From: BB31 sp964582525
Lineage (GTDB): Bacteria; Pseudomonadota; Gammaproteobacteria; Beggiatoales; Beggiatoaceae
DNA length: 46,421 bases
NCBI GenBank assembly: GCA_964582525.1
Contig: CAZOSP010000013.1
Coordinates: 1 to 46,421, forward strand
Direction: 5' to 3'
Shown here: piece by piece, positions 34,237 through 43,075 of the stretch
Layout of the letters: every line of letters begins with the position of its first letter
Position numbering within the stretch: the first letter of the stretch is position 1
The notes under the pieces: generated by a model
The model's input: only the letters and a program-made list of their open reading frames with translations
Database searches by the model: none
Told to the model about the DNA's origin: nothing
Translations under genes and position numbers: made by a program

Positions 34237-35080
34237 CCCTTTTTTGTTTGGCGCGTGTAAACAAGTCTTCTAGCTGCGCACTGTCAGCGCGGCGAATCAT
34301 ATCCGTCACCTGCTGCAAATCAGTCGCAAACAGCTCCAACAGGTTTATCAACGCCTGTTGATTGGCAAGGCAGATGTCATGCCACATGCGCGGATGGCTT
34401 GAAGCGATGCGAGTAAAATCGCGGAAACCGCCCGCCGCATAGCGAAAAATCTCGCGCCGATCCTCCATGCGCGCCAACGTATCGACCAACGTGTATGCCA
34501 ACACATGCGGCAGATGGCTCGTCGCCGCCAGCACCTCATCGTGATGTGCAATCTCCATATCCACCACCTCCGCGCCCGTTATTTGCCACATCTGCTTAAC
34601 CCGCTGGTGTGCTTCAGCTTGAGTTTCGCGCAGCGGCGTAAGAATCACGCGGCGATCTTGAAACAACTCAGCAAACGAAGCCGTTACGCCATTTTGCTCC
34701 GAACCCGCAATCGGATGTCCCGGCACAAAACGCGGCACATGCACGCCCAGATGCGCCCTCGCATCTGCCACCACGCTGGCTTTGGTACTGCCCACATCGG
34801 TGATAACCGCGTCGCTATCCAACACCTCAGCCATTTGCGCAAACGCCTTTGCCATCGCACCGAGCGGTGTCGCCACCACCACCATATCCGCACCCGCCGC
34901 CGCCTGCCGCACATCCGTGTGATAGCTGTCAATAACACCCAATTCTACGGCTGTATGCAGATTTTCCGTATGACGACCGCAGCCCACCACATGCGCACAC
35001 TCGCCCGCCACTTTTAAGGCACGCGCCAAAGAACCGCCGATTAAACCCACACCAATAATGCACAGTTTTTTAATCATCAT
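34220..35080 (-). CDS. tyrA: Prephenate/arogenate dehydrogenase
   Basis: A 286-residue NAD-dependent enzyme of tyrosine synthesis that oxidatively decarboxylates prephenate. The Rossmann motif IGVGLIGGSLARAL is at about 9-22. VVVATPLGAM and TDVGSTKASV follow, then PGHPIAGSE, and the catalytic His lies in ATSHLPH. No chorismate mutase or ACT domain is fused, so it is the monofunctional type. An ATG three bases downstream (35077) has slightly better spacing from AGGA. It overlaps the macro-domain gene by 11 bases upstream and ygfB by 17 downstream. Confidence 0.93.
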   Translation of the reverse strand: MMIKKLCIIGVGLIGGSLARALKVAGECAHVVGCGRHTENLHTAVELGVIDSYHTDVRQAAAGADMVVVATPLGAMAKAFAQMAEVLDSDAVITDVGSTKASVVADARAHLGVHVPRFVPGHPIAGSEQNGVTASFAELFQDRRVILTPLRETQAEAHQRVKQMWQITGAEVVDMEIAHHDEVLAATSHLPHVLAYTLVDTLARMEDRREIFRYAAGGFRDFTRIASSHPRMWHDICLANQQALINLLELFATDLQQVTDMIRRADSAQLEDLFTRAKQKRDEFSG

Positions 35081-35585
35081 GTCCTAAAACCTGTTGATAC
35101 GCCCATTCCACCTCGGTGGTAAAAGCCACAAAATAAACCCGCTCAAGCCCTCTATGTTCAGCACAAAAATCGCGGCAGGTCTGCGCCGCAATCTGTGCTG
35201 CTGGCAGCGGCGGATAAGCATACACGCCACACCCCATAGCGGAAAAAGCAATATCCTTACAGCCATAATGCAAGGCTAGGGACAAGCTATTGCGATAACA
35301 AGAAGCCAGCAAACGCGCCTCATCCGCCGTACCGCCCTGCCACACCGGAGCTACCGCATGAATCACATACTTAGCCGGCAAATGATAGCCGCGGGTGATT
35401 TTCGCCGCACCCGTTGCGCAACCGCCTAAAGTGCGGCATTCTGCCAATAATTGCGCGCCCGCCGCACGATGAATCGCGCCATCAACACCGCTGCCGCCGA
35501 GCAGCGAATGATGCGCTGAATTGACAATCGCATCAACGCGCAAATGGGTAATATCGGTGACGATCAATGTAAGGGTTGTCGGCAT
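35070..35585 (-). CDS. Macro-domain protein, O-acetyl-ADP-ribose deacetylase-like
   Basis: A 171-residue single macro domain. Visible motifs are DAIVNSAHHSLLGGSGVDGAIH (binding loop with VNSA for the usual VNAAN), the Gly-rich second loop FSAMGCGVYAYP, and YVIHAVAPVW. YmdB-like members remove acetyl from O-acetyl-ADP-ribose or ADP-ribose from proteins. GGAG eight bases before ATG at 35585 decides the start over a TTG 18 bases earlier. It is the first gene of the minus-strand run through tyrA. Confidence 0.88.
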   Translation of the reverse strand: MPTTLTLIVTDITHLRVDAIVNSAHHSLLGGSGVDGAIHRAAGAQLLAECRTLGGCATGAAKITRGYHLPAKYVIHAVAPVWQGGTADEARLLASCYRNSLSLALHYGCKDIAFSAMGCGVYAYPPLPAAQIAAQTCRDFCAEHRGLERVYFVAFTTEVEWAYQQVLGHDD

Positions 35586-35888
35586 TTGAAAAACTCCAAT
35601 CAACGAAAAAAGCAGAAAAGATGTCCAAAATCCACGCTTTTACAGTAGGTTTATATTCTCAGACCGCCTCCTAGACCAGCATCTAAGGATGCAATTTTGT
35701 AAAAACCATACCTTTGCCATCTAGCAAATAGCTGGGACACGAATAATTGCCATTTTGTAAGTACTTGATTGGTCAATTTATTAATTAAAATTCGTTCAGC
35801 AAAATAAAGACTCTACATTATTCATGGATATTTTCCTTCTTAATTGGAGACCCTAAGCCAAGTTACATCATACCGAAATTGAAATATT

Positions 35889-35936
35889 TTTTTATAAGAA
35901 AGATGTGGGGTAATACCCACAGTTTTCTTATAAAAA
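35889..35936. repeat. Nested 13-bp AT-rich inverted repeat
   Basis: TTTTTATAAGAAA (35889-35901) and its perfect complement TTTCTTATAAAAA (35924-35936) enclose an inner TGTGGG/CCCACA stem. The whole could form a 48-base hairpin. It may be an operator, a terminator for a distant transcript or a mobile-element end. I cannot choose. Confidence 0.75.
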
Positions 35937-35962
35937 TCTAAACCGTTTGAGCATCGCCCGAA

Positions 35963-36040
35963 GTAACTGTTCACACCCCGCGCTAAAACCTGACAGGTCC
36001 TCAAGACCCGTCAGGATTTTTTACTGGGGGATGTGAATGC
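35963..36040. repeat. Bipartite palindromic repeat upstream of the response regulator
   Basis: The inner stem CCTGACAGGTC (35989-35999) pairs with 36005-36015 with one mismatch and is followed by six Ts. Outer arms TTCACA..CCCC (35970-35979) and GGGG.TGTGAA (36027-36037) enclose it. It aligns along about 85 bases with the element at 10934-11010. Here it lies in the probable leader of the regulator, so it could attenuate transcription. Confidence 0.7.
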
Positions 36041-36198
36041 TCACGTCAGATTTGCCGAAAGGGCGATCAATCCAACATTCTTTGCAGCTTGTGTGTTGAT
36101 TTTTAAGACGCCTGCGTGCAAGCTCCAGCAAGTTATGCAAAAATCTGGGTCTTTTAACGCCCTGATTAAATAAAAAGCTCAACAAGGACTCGAACCCC

Positions 36199-37644
36199 AT
36201 GTCTGCAAAACCCGGCTTATTACTTATTGATGATGACCCGCTGATCAGTGAATCTCTGGCGTTTGTATTGCGCGAAGATTTTGAGGTCAAAATTCAGCCA
36301 TCACGCGAAGAAGCGCGACGTTTGCTGCAAAACCTGCCCGTGTTGCCCAACATGGCACTGGTTGATTTAGGCTTGCCGCCCAATCCGCATTCGCCCGAAG
36401 AGGGCTTTGCTATGGTTAAGGAACTGCTCACTTTTAACCCGAAAATGAAAATTTTGGTGCTATCCGGGCAGGATTCTCGCGCTAATGTGCAGCACGCGCT
36501 GACTTTAGGCGCGGTCGATTTTATTCCTAAACCCTGTGATATTGACTTGTTAAAAAGTCGCTTAAATCATCAGTTGATGATTTTTGAAGCCGAGCATCAT
36601 CAAGCCAATACTCAGACGAGTGAGGCTAAAGACAAACAAGCCCCTAGCCCGTCAGGTTTGTTGCTAGGGCAAAGTCTAGCGATGGAATCGCTCAATGCTC
36701 AGGTGCGCCAATTTGCAGATTCGCCCTTTGCGGTGTTGATTATGGGCGATTCTGGATCGGGCAAAGAACTGGTCGCGCAAGCACTGCACACGCAAAGCCA
36801 ACGTCAGCAAGCTGCTTGCTTAACGGTCAACTGCGCGGCTTTTACTGCTGAGTTGTTAGATGCACAATTATTTGGACACACCAAAGGGGCTTATACGGGT
36901 GCGACTACGGCGCGTTCGGGCTTTTTTGAAGAGGCTAACGAGGGTAGCTTGATTCTTGATGAAATCGGCGAGATGCCTATGGAATTGCAGTCTAAGTTGT
37001 TGCGTGTGTTGGAAAATGGGGAATACTATCGGTTAGGCGAAACGAAAGTGCGCAAGTCTTCGGCGCGGATTATTGCTTCAACCAACCGTGATTTGCGCGA
37101 GGAAGTGCGTAATGGCAAATTTCGTGGCGATTTATACCATCGTCTTAGTATTTTGACCGTGCATGTGCCGCCGCTGTCTGAGCGCGGCGATGATAAGCTC
37201 TTGCTGCTCGAGCATTTCCAACAGTTTTATGCCAGCATGGGGACCAATTTTCAACTCTCCGAGGCGGCAAAACAGCTATGGCAGCAATATAGTTTCCCCG
37301 GCAATGTGCGCGAACTGCGCAATATCGTCATCCGCTTGGGCGCGAAATATCCGGGACAAGCGCTCAGTGCTGAACAGGTGCGTGCTGAGTTTGAAATGGA
37401 AAACTTGGAGGGCGGTGCGGCGGAAAGCCAGGAAGGCAGCGATGCGGCGATTATGCAGCAGCTTAAGCAAAGCGATTTTTCCCTAGATGCGGTCTTGCTG
37501 GAATGGGAGCGCCGCTACGTTAATGCCGCCCTGCAAGCTTGTGAAGGCAATCTCAGCCAAGCTGCGCGGGTGCTGGGCATTAACCGCACCACGCTGTACA
37601 GTAAAATGCAGCGTTTAAGCAAGAATAACGAAGAAATGCCTTGA
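36199..37644 (+). CDS. Sigma-54-dependent response regulator (receiver-AAA-Fis)
   Basis: A 481-residue NtrC-type activator. The receiver has acidic LLIDDDP and phosphoacceptor D56 (LVDLGLPP), with the Lys in FIPKP. The AAA domain has Walker A GDSGSGKE near 183-190, the sigma-54 contact loop GAYTGA, Walker B LILDEIGEM, and GNVRELRN. A Fis-type helix-turn-helix (NLSQAARVLGINRTTLYSKM) ends the protein. GAYTGA has Tyr for the common Phe, a tolerated variant. It sits before the WspD/WspE-like pair and might receive phosphate from that kinase, which is inference. Candidate targets include the sigma-54-like site before pilA. Confidence 0.93.
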   Translation: MSAKPGLLLIDDDPLISESLAFVLREDFEVKIQPSREEARRLLQNLPVLPNMALVDLGLPPNPHSPEEGFAMVKELLTFNPKMKILVLSGQDSRANVQHALTLGAVDFIPKPCDIDLLKSRLNHQLMIFEAEHHQANTQTSEAKDKQAPSPSGLLLGQSLAMESLNAQVRQFADSPFAVLIMGDSGSGKELVAQALHTQSQRQQAACLTVNCAAFTAELLDAQLFGHTKGAYTGATTARSGFFEEANEGSLILDEIGEMPMELQSKLLRVLENGEYYRLGETKVRKSSARIIASTNRDLREEVRNGKFRGDLYHRLSILTVHVPPLSERGDDKLLLLEHFQQFYASMGTNFQLSEAAKQLWQQYSFPGNVRELRNIVIRLGAKYPGQALSAEQVRAEFEMENLEGGAAESQEGSDAAIMQQLKQSDFSLDAVLLEWERRYVNAALQACEGNLSQAARVLGINRTTLYSKMQRLSKNNEEMP

Positions 37645-37748
37645 GCCTACTAGGGCTTGACTCAATCCTGATGCTCAGGTCTTTTTGTTGACCTATTGGT
37701 GGCAGCCGATTCTGCCATAACGGATCAGACACAGCGGATGCAAGCGGC

Positions 37749-38426
37749 ATGAATCCATTGACAGATGTGGAAGACATTGAAAATTGCTGGAAAATCATTG
37801 GCGTTTGGAGCGATCAGGGCGGACAATGCGAAAAGCTGCAAACGGTCATCCATTGTCGTAATTGTGAAGTGTTTACCCAAGCGGGGCGCAGCTTGCTAGA
37901 GCGCGAGCTGCCGGATGATTATGTGCAGGAATGGACGAGTGTTTTAGCCGATAAAAAAACCGATGAATTAATCGGCACTCTGTCTTTGCTGGTGTTTCGT
38001 ATCGAAAAAGAATGGCTGGCATTGCCGTCTCTGCTGTTTGCAGAAGTCATTGAAGTCGCCAAAATACATATCCTGCCGCACCGCCCCAATCCCGTTTTGC
38101 AAGGATTGGTTAATGTTCATGGCGAGGTCTGCTTGTGTATTTCTTTACGCGCCTTGCTGGGCATAGAAAGCCTTGATAGCACTGCGCAAATGCCTAACCA
38201 TCCGCGCATGTTGGTGATGGGCGATGCCAAGCAACGCTGGGTATTTCGCGTGGATGAAATTCACGGCATTCAGCGTTTGCACCCTAGCCGCATTCAGCCA
38301 CCGCCCATTTCTGCACAAAAAACCGGTGCCGGTTATAGTCGCGGGATTTTTGCTTGGAACAGCAAACAAGTCGCGGTATTGGATAACGAACTCATGTTAC
38401 GGCAACTGTCGCGGAGCGTACAATGA
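37749..38426 (+). CDS. CheW-like coupling protein with Cys-rich N-terminus (WspD-like)
   Basis: A 225-residue scaffold protein. Residues about 78-220 are a CheW domain (LSLLVFRIEKEWLALP, GLVNVHGEV, VLDNELM). The N-terminal 80 residues carry C13, C27, C36 and C39 in a CW-x-IGVW, HCRNCEVF pattern. This resembles the extension of WspD-type CheW proteins and could bind a metal. It would link a chemoreceptor to the CheA-like kinase encoded next, whose start overlaps its stop by four bases (ATGA). No receptor, CheR or CheB gene is adjacent. Confidence 0.88.
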   Translation: MNPLTDVEDIENCWKIIGVWSDQGGQCEKLQTVIHCRNCEVFTQAGRSLLERELPDDYVQEWTSVLADKKTDELIGTLSLLVFRIEKEWLALPSLLFAEVIEVAKIHILPHRPNPVLQGLVNVHGEVCLCISLRALLGIESLDSTAQMPNHPRMLVMGDAKQRWVFRVDEIHGIQRLHPSRIQPPPISAQKTGAGYSRGIFAWNSKQVAVLDNELMLRQLSRSVQ

Positions 38427-41400
38427 GCCAAGCCGTTGTGACACCCAGAGAAAGCAGCACAGTCCCCGTCCCCGCCCCCGCCATGTTGGAATTATTTTGC
38501 CAAGATGTGCGACATCACGCCACCTTAATTGGCGATAGCCTCCATTTGCCCGACGCGCCGCAAGTGTGGGACAGTGCGCGCCACAGTGCGCACGCTATAT
38601 GGGGCGGGGCAAAATNNNNNNNNNNNNNNNNNNNNNNNNNNNNNNNNNNNNNNNNNNNNNNNNNNNNNNNNNNNNNNNNNNNNNNNNNNNNNNNNNNNNN
38701 NNNNNNNNNNNNNNNCAAGTGTGGGACAGTGCGCGCCACAGTGCGCACGCTATATGGGGCGGGGCAAAATTATTGGAACTCACCGAGATTGCCGAATTAG
38801 TCCGCGTCATACGCGATAATTTCCATATTTCCAAAGCCCTCAGCGCGACGCGCAAAACGCAACTCCATGAAGCTGTTGAATGGCTGCTAAAACTCGCCGA
38901 CGTACCCAACAAAAATTTCCCCCTCTGGCTAGAACAACAACAGACGGTTTTACACAGACTCTTGCAAAACTTAAACAATGCAGAAGATGCACCCATGTCT
39001 CAACCCTGCGCTCTTGAAACAGACGCAGGTGCAGACAATACACCCTTAGAAAACCAACAAATACTGCCTAGCGACTGCGACCTAGCACCTTTTGATCTCA
39101 GTCACATCGATGGCGGCTTATTGGATTTGTTTTTAAGCGAGGTAGAAACCCATGTTGAGGTGCTGAATGAGGGCTTGTTGATGCTCGAAAATCAGCCCAA
39201 TTCAATGCAGCAACTAGAGGCACTGATGCGCGGTGCGCACTCGATTAAAGGCGGGGCGCGGGTGGTCGGTTTAGAACCTATTGTAGGATTGGCGCACAAC
39301 ATGGAAGACTGCTTTGTCGCCGCACAAAAACAAACGCTGCAACTGGATTCAGATAAAATCGACGTATTATTGCAAGCCTGCGATGTGCTATCGCGCATCG
39401 CTCAGGCGGCGCGTCAGCAAGACACCCAGACGCTCGCACATTTGCTGCGCGACACCGCTCCCCTAGAAGATCACCTGCAAGCCCTTAATGTAGGGCGGAT
39501 TAAGCAAAGCGTATCCGCCACCCCCGTTAATGTAGAGCGGATTAAGCAAAGCGTATCCGCCACCCCCGTTAATGTAGAGCAGATTAAGCAAAGCGTATCC
39601 GCCACCCCCGCGACGGCACAACAACTCGCGCCCGCCACCCAAGCGCAAGCATCCGACGACATTATTTACACCCAGCCACGTCACACCGCCGCGCCCGACG
39701 CATCCTCTAATGTAGGGCGGATTAAGCAAAGCGTATCCGCCACCCCCGTTAATGTAGAGCAGATTAAGCAAAGCGTATCCGCCACCCCCGTTAATGTAGG
39801 GCGGATTAAGCAAAGCGTATCCGCCACCTCTTCCCCCCCGCAAACAGCAGAAAAAGACCGCGTAGTGCGCGTCAGTGCCAATAAAATTGAGCGGCTCATG
39901 GGCTTGACCGGCGAAGTGACCGTCAGCGCACGCTGGCTGCCGCCGTTTTCTAATTCCATGCTACAACTCAAACGCTCGCACATAGACATCGCCAATTTGC
40001 TGGATAAATTGCAAGACAAGCTTTCGCAAGCTGAGGTTGAGCCGCCGCTGCTTAAAGAACTGCTGCGCATCCGCGAAAAAAACAAAACGGCGGCGAATGA
40101 CCTCAACGAGCGCCTCAACAGTTTGGACGTATTCACCAGCACCCTGTCAACGCATGCGGATCGCCTCTATCGAGAAATGATCAGCGTGCGAATGCGCCCC
40201 TTTGCCGATGGCGTGCGCGGACTGCCGCGCTTGGTGCGTGACTTGTCGCGGCAGTTAGATAAAAAAGTCAATTTTGAGATTGTCGGCAAAACCACCGAAG
40301 TTGACCAAGACATCTTAGAAAAACTCGACGCACCGCTGAACCATTTAATCCGCAACGCCCTCGATCACGGCATCGAAAGCCCCATAGAACGCCGAGCCGC
40401 CAACAAGCCGGAAACCGGCAATGTGCGCCTAGAAGCCGCGCACCGTTCGGGCTTATTGATGATCACCCTGAGCGACGACGGACGCGGTATAGACATTGCC
40501 AAACTGCGCGACAAGGTCAAACGCAAAGGCTTAGTCAGCGAAGACTTAGCCGACAAACTCAGTGACGCGGAATTAGTAGAATTTCTCTTTTTGCCCGGCT
40601 TTTCCACCAGCAGCCAAGTCACCGAAATTTCCGGGCGCGGCGTAGGGTTGGACGTAGTTCACAGCATGGTCAAAGAAGTAGGCGGACAAGTGCGCGCCGA
40701 ATCGCAACCCGGGCAGGGATTGACGTTTCACCTCGATTTGCCCTTAACGCTGTCGGTTATCCGCACTTTTTTGGTGGACATTGCCGGCGAGCCTTACGCC
40801 TTTCCTCTAGCGCGTATAGACCGCTGTTTGCAACTGCTGCCGGACGACATCCAACTGCTTGAAGAGCGGCAATATTTTCGCTTTAGCGACAACAATATCG
40901 CACTGGTCAACATTCATGATGTGTTAGAACTCGATTCCTCGCCGCCGCCCTGCCAAGAAATCAGCGTAGTGCTGATCAGCGACCGCTTTAACGCTTACGG
41001 CTTAGTAGTGGATAAATTTCTCGGCGAATACGATCTAGTCGTGCGTCCGCTGGATGCGCGACTCGGCAAGGTCGCCGACATCAATGCCGTAGCGGTCATG
41101 CTAGACGGGTCGCCGGTGCTGATTTTCGACGTAGAAGACCTCGCGCATTCGATTGATAAACTGCTCGGCACGCGCCGTTTGCGCAAAATTCACCGTCCAC
41201 AAGATGCTGCAAAAACGCGCCGCAAACAAATTCTGGTTGCCGATGATTCCATCACCATCCGCGAATTAGAGCGCAAAATGTTGGAACATCAAGGTTATCA
41301 AGTGGATGTTGCTGTAGATGGCATGGATGCGTGGAGTGCGCTGCGCAGCGACGATTATGATCTGCTGGTGTCTGACATTGACATGCCGCGCATGGATGGC

Positions 41401-41601
41401 ATTAGCCTCATCCAGCGCGTGCGCGAACATGAAGGCTTGCAACACCTGCCGATTGTGGTGGTGTCCTATAAAGACAGCGAGGAACACCGTTTACAAGGAA
41501 TGCAGGCGGGCGCGAACTATTATTTAACCAAAAGCAGTTTTGAAGATGATTCCTTTGTGCGTGCCATTATTGATTTAATTGGCGAGGCGGGGAGTGGCTG
41601 A
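38423..41601 (+). CDS. CheA hybrid histidine kinase with C-terminal receiver (WspE-like), split by assembly gap
   Basis: After removing one 55-base copy and 100 Ns (155 bases in total), the gene is one frame of 1007 residues starting MSQAVVTPRE. Corrected positions: a novel helical N-terminus (1-195), an Hpt domain with H221 (GAHSIKGGA), a repeat-derived linker (about 304-419), dimerisation and HATPase (LIRNALDHG, GRGVGLDVV), a CheW domain, and a receiver with D933 (LLVSDIDMPRMDG). This order matches WspE and FrzE kinases. In the sequence as given, the frame appears broken at the gap. It is translationally coupled to the CheW gene. The stop codon lies in the GGGAGTGGCTGAC repeat. Confidence 0.9.
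38561..38615 (+). repeat. 55-base copy left of the assembly gap
   Basis: Identical over all 55 bases to 38716-38770. This copy and the gap are best read as a failed contig join. The segment itself contains ACAGTGCGC twice. Confidence 0.9.
38616..38715. other. Assembly gap of exactly 100 N
   Basis: Exactly 100 Ns, a conventional placeholder length. The flanks are identical 55-base sequences, consistent with a k-mer overlap of contig ends that was not merged. Confidence 0.97.
39487..39834 (+). repeat. Six in-frame copies of a 42-bp palindromic repeat in the CheA linker
   Basis: Copies begin at 39487, 39529, 39571, 39709, 39751 and 39793. Each carries AATGTAGGGCGGATTAAGC or a close variant, and four keep a 7-bp inverted repeat GGCGGAT/ATCCGCC or GCGGAT/ATCCGC. 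The encoded unit is NVGRIKQSVSATPV, with E or Q variants. The sequence resembles a GTAGGGCGGATTAAGC-type intergenic repeat known from many bacterial genomes. A non-repeat block of about 100 bases separates the third and fourth copies. Confidence 0.92.
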
Positions 41602-41624
41602 CGGCTAGGACGGCTAGGTCAGCC
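41590..41624 (+). repeat. GGGAGTGGCTGAC repeat at the CheA stop codon
   Basis: GGGAGTGGCTGA gives the last Gly-Ser-Gly codons and TGA of the CheA gene. GGCTGAC (41596-41602) pairs with GTCAGCC (41618-41624). It belongs to the family at 2895 and 20694 and could also act as a terminator. Confidence 0.75.
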
Positions 41625-41633
41625 AATGGGCGT

Positions 41634-42624
41634 TTACTGGAGTAGTTCAAAATAACTTAACAAGGTGCTTTGCCAGGTGTTTTCGTTATCGTCGCTCACC
41701 ATGAAAAAAAATCTGCCCTGATGCCGCGTCAGCCCTTCAAAATTGTCAATGTGCCAGCCTTGACTCTTGTCCAACACGGCGAGATTTTTGACGACACAAT
41801 CGCCCCTGCCATGAGCGCAATGGTCACCAAGCTGCACTTCGCGCAGGCTGATAATTAAAGGCTGCCAGATCGAAGTAAAAGCGCGTTCCATCACCAACAG
41901 GCGTTGCGCATCAAGCATTTCCAAAGCCACCACCGCGCTGTTGGGCGCGGGATAAGCCTCCCATTCCCAGAATTGATGCGCCGCATAGACGCGAGTACGG
42001 TTTTTCGCTATATCGCGCAAAGCCCATTCAGGCGCAGCCAATAAGCCATGTTGCGGGTGTTCGGTGAGAGCCTCTAGGCTTTTGTTGGGATGGCGATAGT
42101 GTTGAATAGCTTGCAAGGCTTGCGGCAGTTGTTGCGCGCCTAAATAACTGCCTTGCGGGGTAAAAACGTAAAATTCGTGGCTGTCTTTCAAATGCCACCA
42201 CTAACGCTGTATCGCCGCGCATGCCGTTATCGGCTTTGCGCACCAGCAAAGCCTCGCTATCACGCTGATTGCCGAGCAATGCCTGTCCTTGCGCGTCGCG
42301 CAGTTTTAAGGCGTGCAGCACGGTGGCTTTTTGCAAACGCTGCTTTTCTATCGTCACTTGGATATGATACAAAGTGCTGCGGTCGCTGATGGCGTACAAA
42401 AGCTGCTCGTCTTCGTCCCAAGCGAGGGCTGATAATTCGGTGACCTTAAGCCCATCAATCTGTTGGAATGGAATGCGCAACGTACCGCTTAAGCGCATTT
42501 GCATAAAGCGGTCGCCCGGCGCGTAATGTTGGGCTAAGGAGTACTGCGCATCAGCGAGCGCAGAGTAAGGCGTCAGATGAATGAGACAGATTAATAGCAA
42601 TAAATGATTGAGCCAAAGATACAT
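41634..42624 (-). pseudogene. Esterase-like phytase family protein, interrupted by a frameshift
   Basis: Two frames together make one exported protein of about 330 residues. The first begins at ATG 42624 behind GAGG, with signal peptide MYLWLNHLLLLICLIHLTPY cut after SALADA, then SALAWDEDEQLLYAISDRSTLYHI and LVVAFERQPRILRF. The second continues with TPQGSYLG, KSLEALTEHP, AAPE and DNFEGL, the usual end of the esterase-like phytase domain. The join is at the A5 run 42162-42166. Removing one base gives RFTPQG and restores the domain. It is either a real mutation or a homopolymer sequencing error. Function in the family is unproven; a beta-propeller phosphodiesterase or esterase is the expected type. 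Confidence 0.78.
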
Positions 42625-42644
42625 TTGCATAACCTCAGTAAAAG

Positions 42645-42760
42645 TATACTCATACCCGCAAGACAACTGCATTTTTTGCTTTATCAAGTTCGCTACAACT
42701 ACTTGGATTTTAAGCACTTAATCAAAATACCGAGCTTCAGGTTTCAGGCGGGGCAATATA
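42645..42760. repeat. Direct repeat of about 116 bp, copy A
   Basis: Aligns with 42918-43033, exactly 273 bases away. Shared blocks include TATACTCATAC, ACTGCATTTTTTGCTTTATC and GGTTTCAGGC. It starts 21 bases upstream of the phytase-like gene start. Confidence 0.8.
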
Positions 42761-42917
42761 ACCGCTCATCAGTTTAGGGGAATGATGCCTGACAGTTTAT
42801 AGTTAAAGGTTTTATTTTTATCTGAGAACGCCGAAAAATTTTTGCCTATAATAAAATCAATGATTTACAGACTTTTTCAGAGTTTTCAGTTTTATATATA
42901 GCCTTTTTAAGAGACAA
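42761..42917. other. AT-rich spacer between the two repeat copies
   Basis: Contains TATAAT at 42847-42852 without a clear -35, and no gene. A promoter for the CheY-like gene may lie here or in copy B. Confidence 0.4.
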
Positions 42918-43033
42918 TATACTCATACTTGCCAGAAACTGCATTTTTTGCTTTATCAAGTTTCATCTAAATGCTTGGATGTTAAGTGCTTAAAAATATT
43001 CCAAGCTTCGGGTTTCAGGCAGGGCGCAGTATA
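42918..43033. repeat. Direct repeat of about 116 bp, copy B
   Basis: Second copy of 42645-42760, diverged mainly in the middle. It ends 42 bases before the CheY-like start, so it could carry that gene's promoter. Confidence 0.8.
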
Positions 43034-43075
43034 GACAGCGGTATAACGATACAAACAGGTCACTTGAGTAAAATT

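Larger units (their letters stand above)
35586..36198. other. Divergent intergenic region with two palindromic structures
   Basis: About 610 bases between divergent genes. It holds the AT-rich inverted repeat at 35889-35936 and the bipartite repeat at 35963-36040, listed separately. Neither strand has a convincing gene. The frame on the minus strand at 36021-36290 is antisense to the regulator and has no family signature. Promoters for both flanking genes must lie here, but I see no consensus pair. Confidence 0.55.

Noticed and set aside
36021..36290. Minus-strand frame of 89 residues overlapping the regulator start
   Set aside because: Antisense to a certain gene, contains the bipartite repeat, no family signature.
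38566..38615. Separate short CheA N-terminal gene and second CheA start after the gap
   Set aside because: Explained by the duplicated 55-base contig end. Collapsing the gap gives one frame.
39487..39834. CRISPR array
   Set aside because: Units are directly adjacent in two groups of three with no variable spacers, and they lie within a coding frame.
39463..39843. Minus-strand frame with repeated YALLNPPYINGGGG-like units
   Set aside because: It looks like a repeat protein but is only the complement of the six CheA linker repeats.
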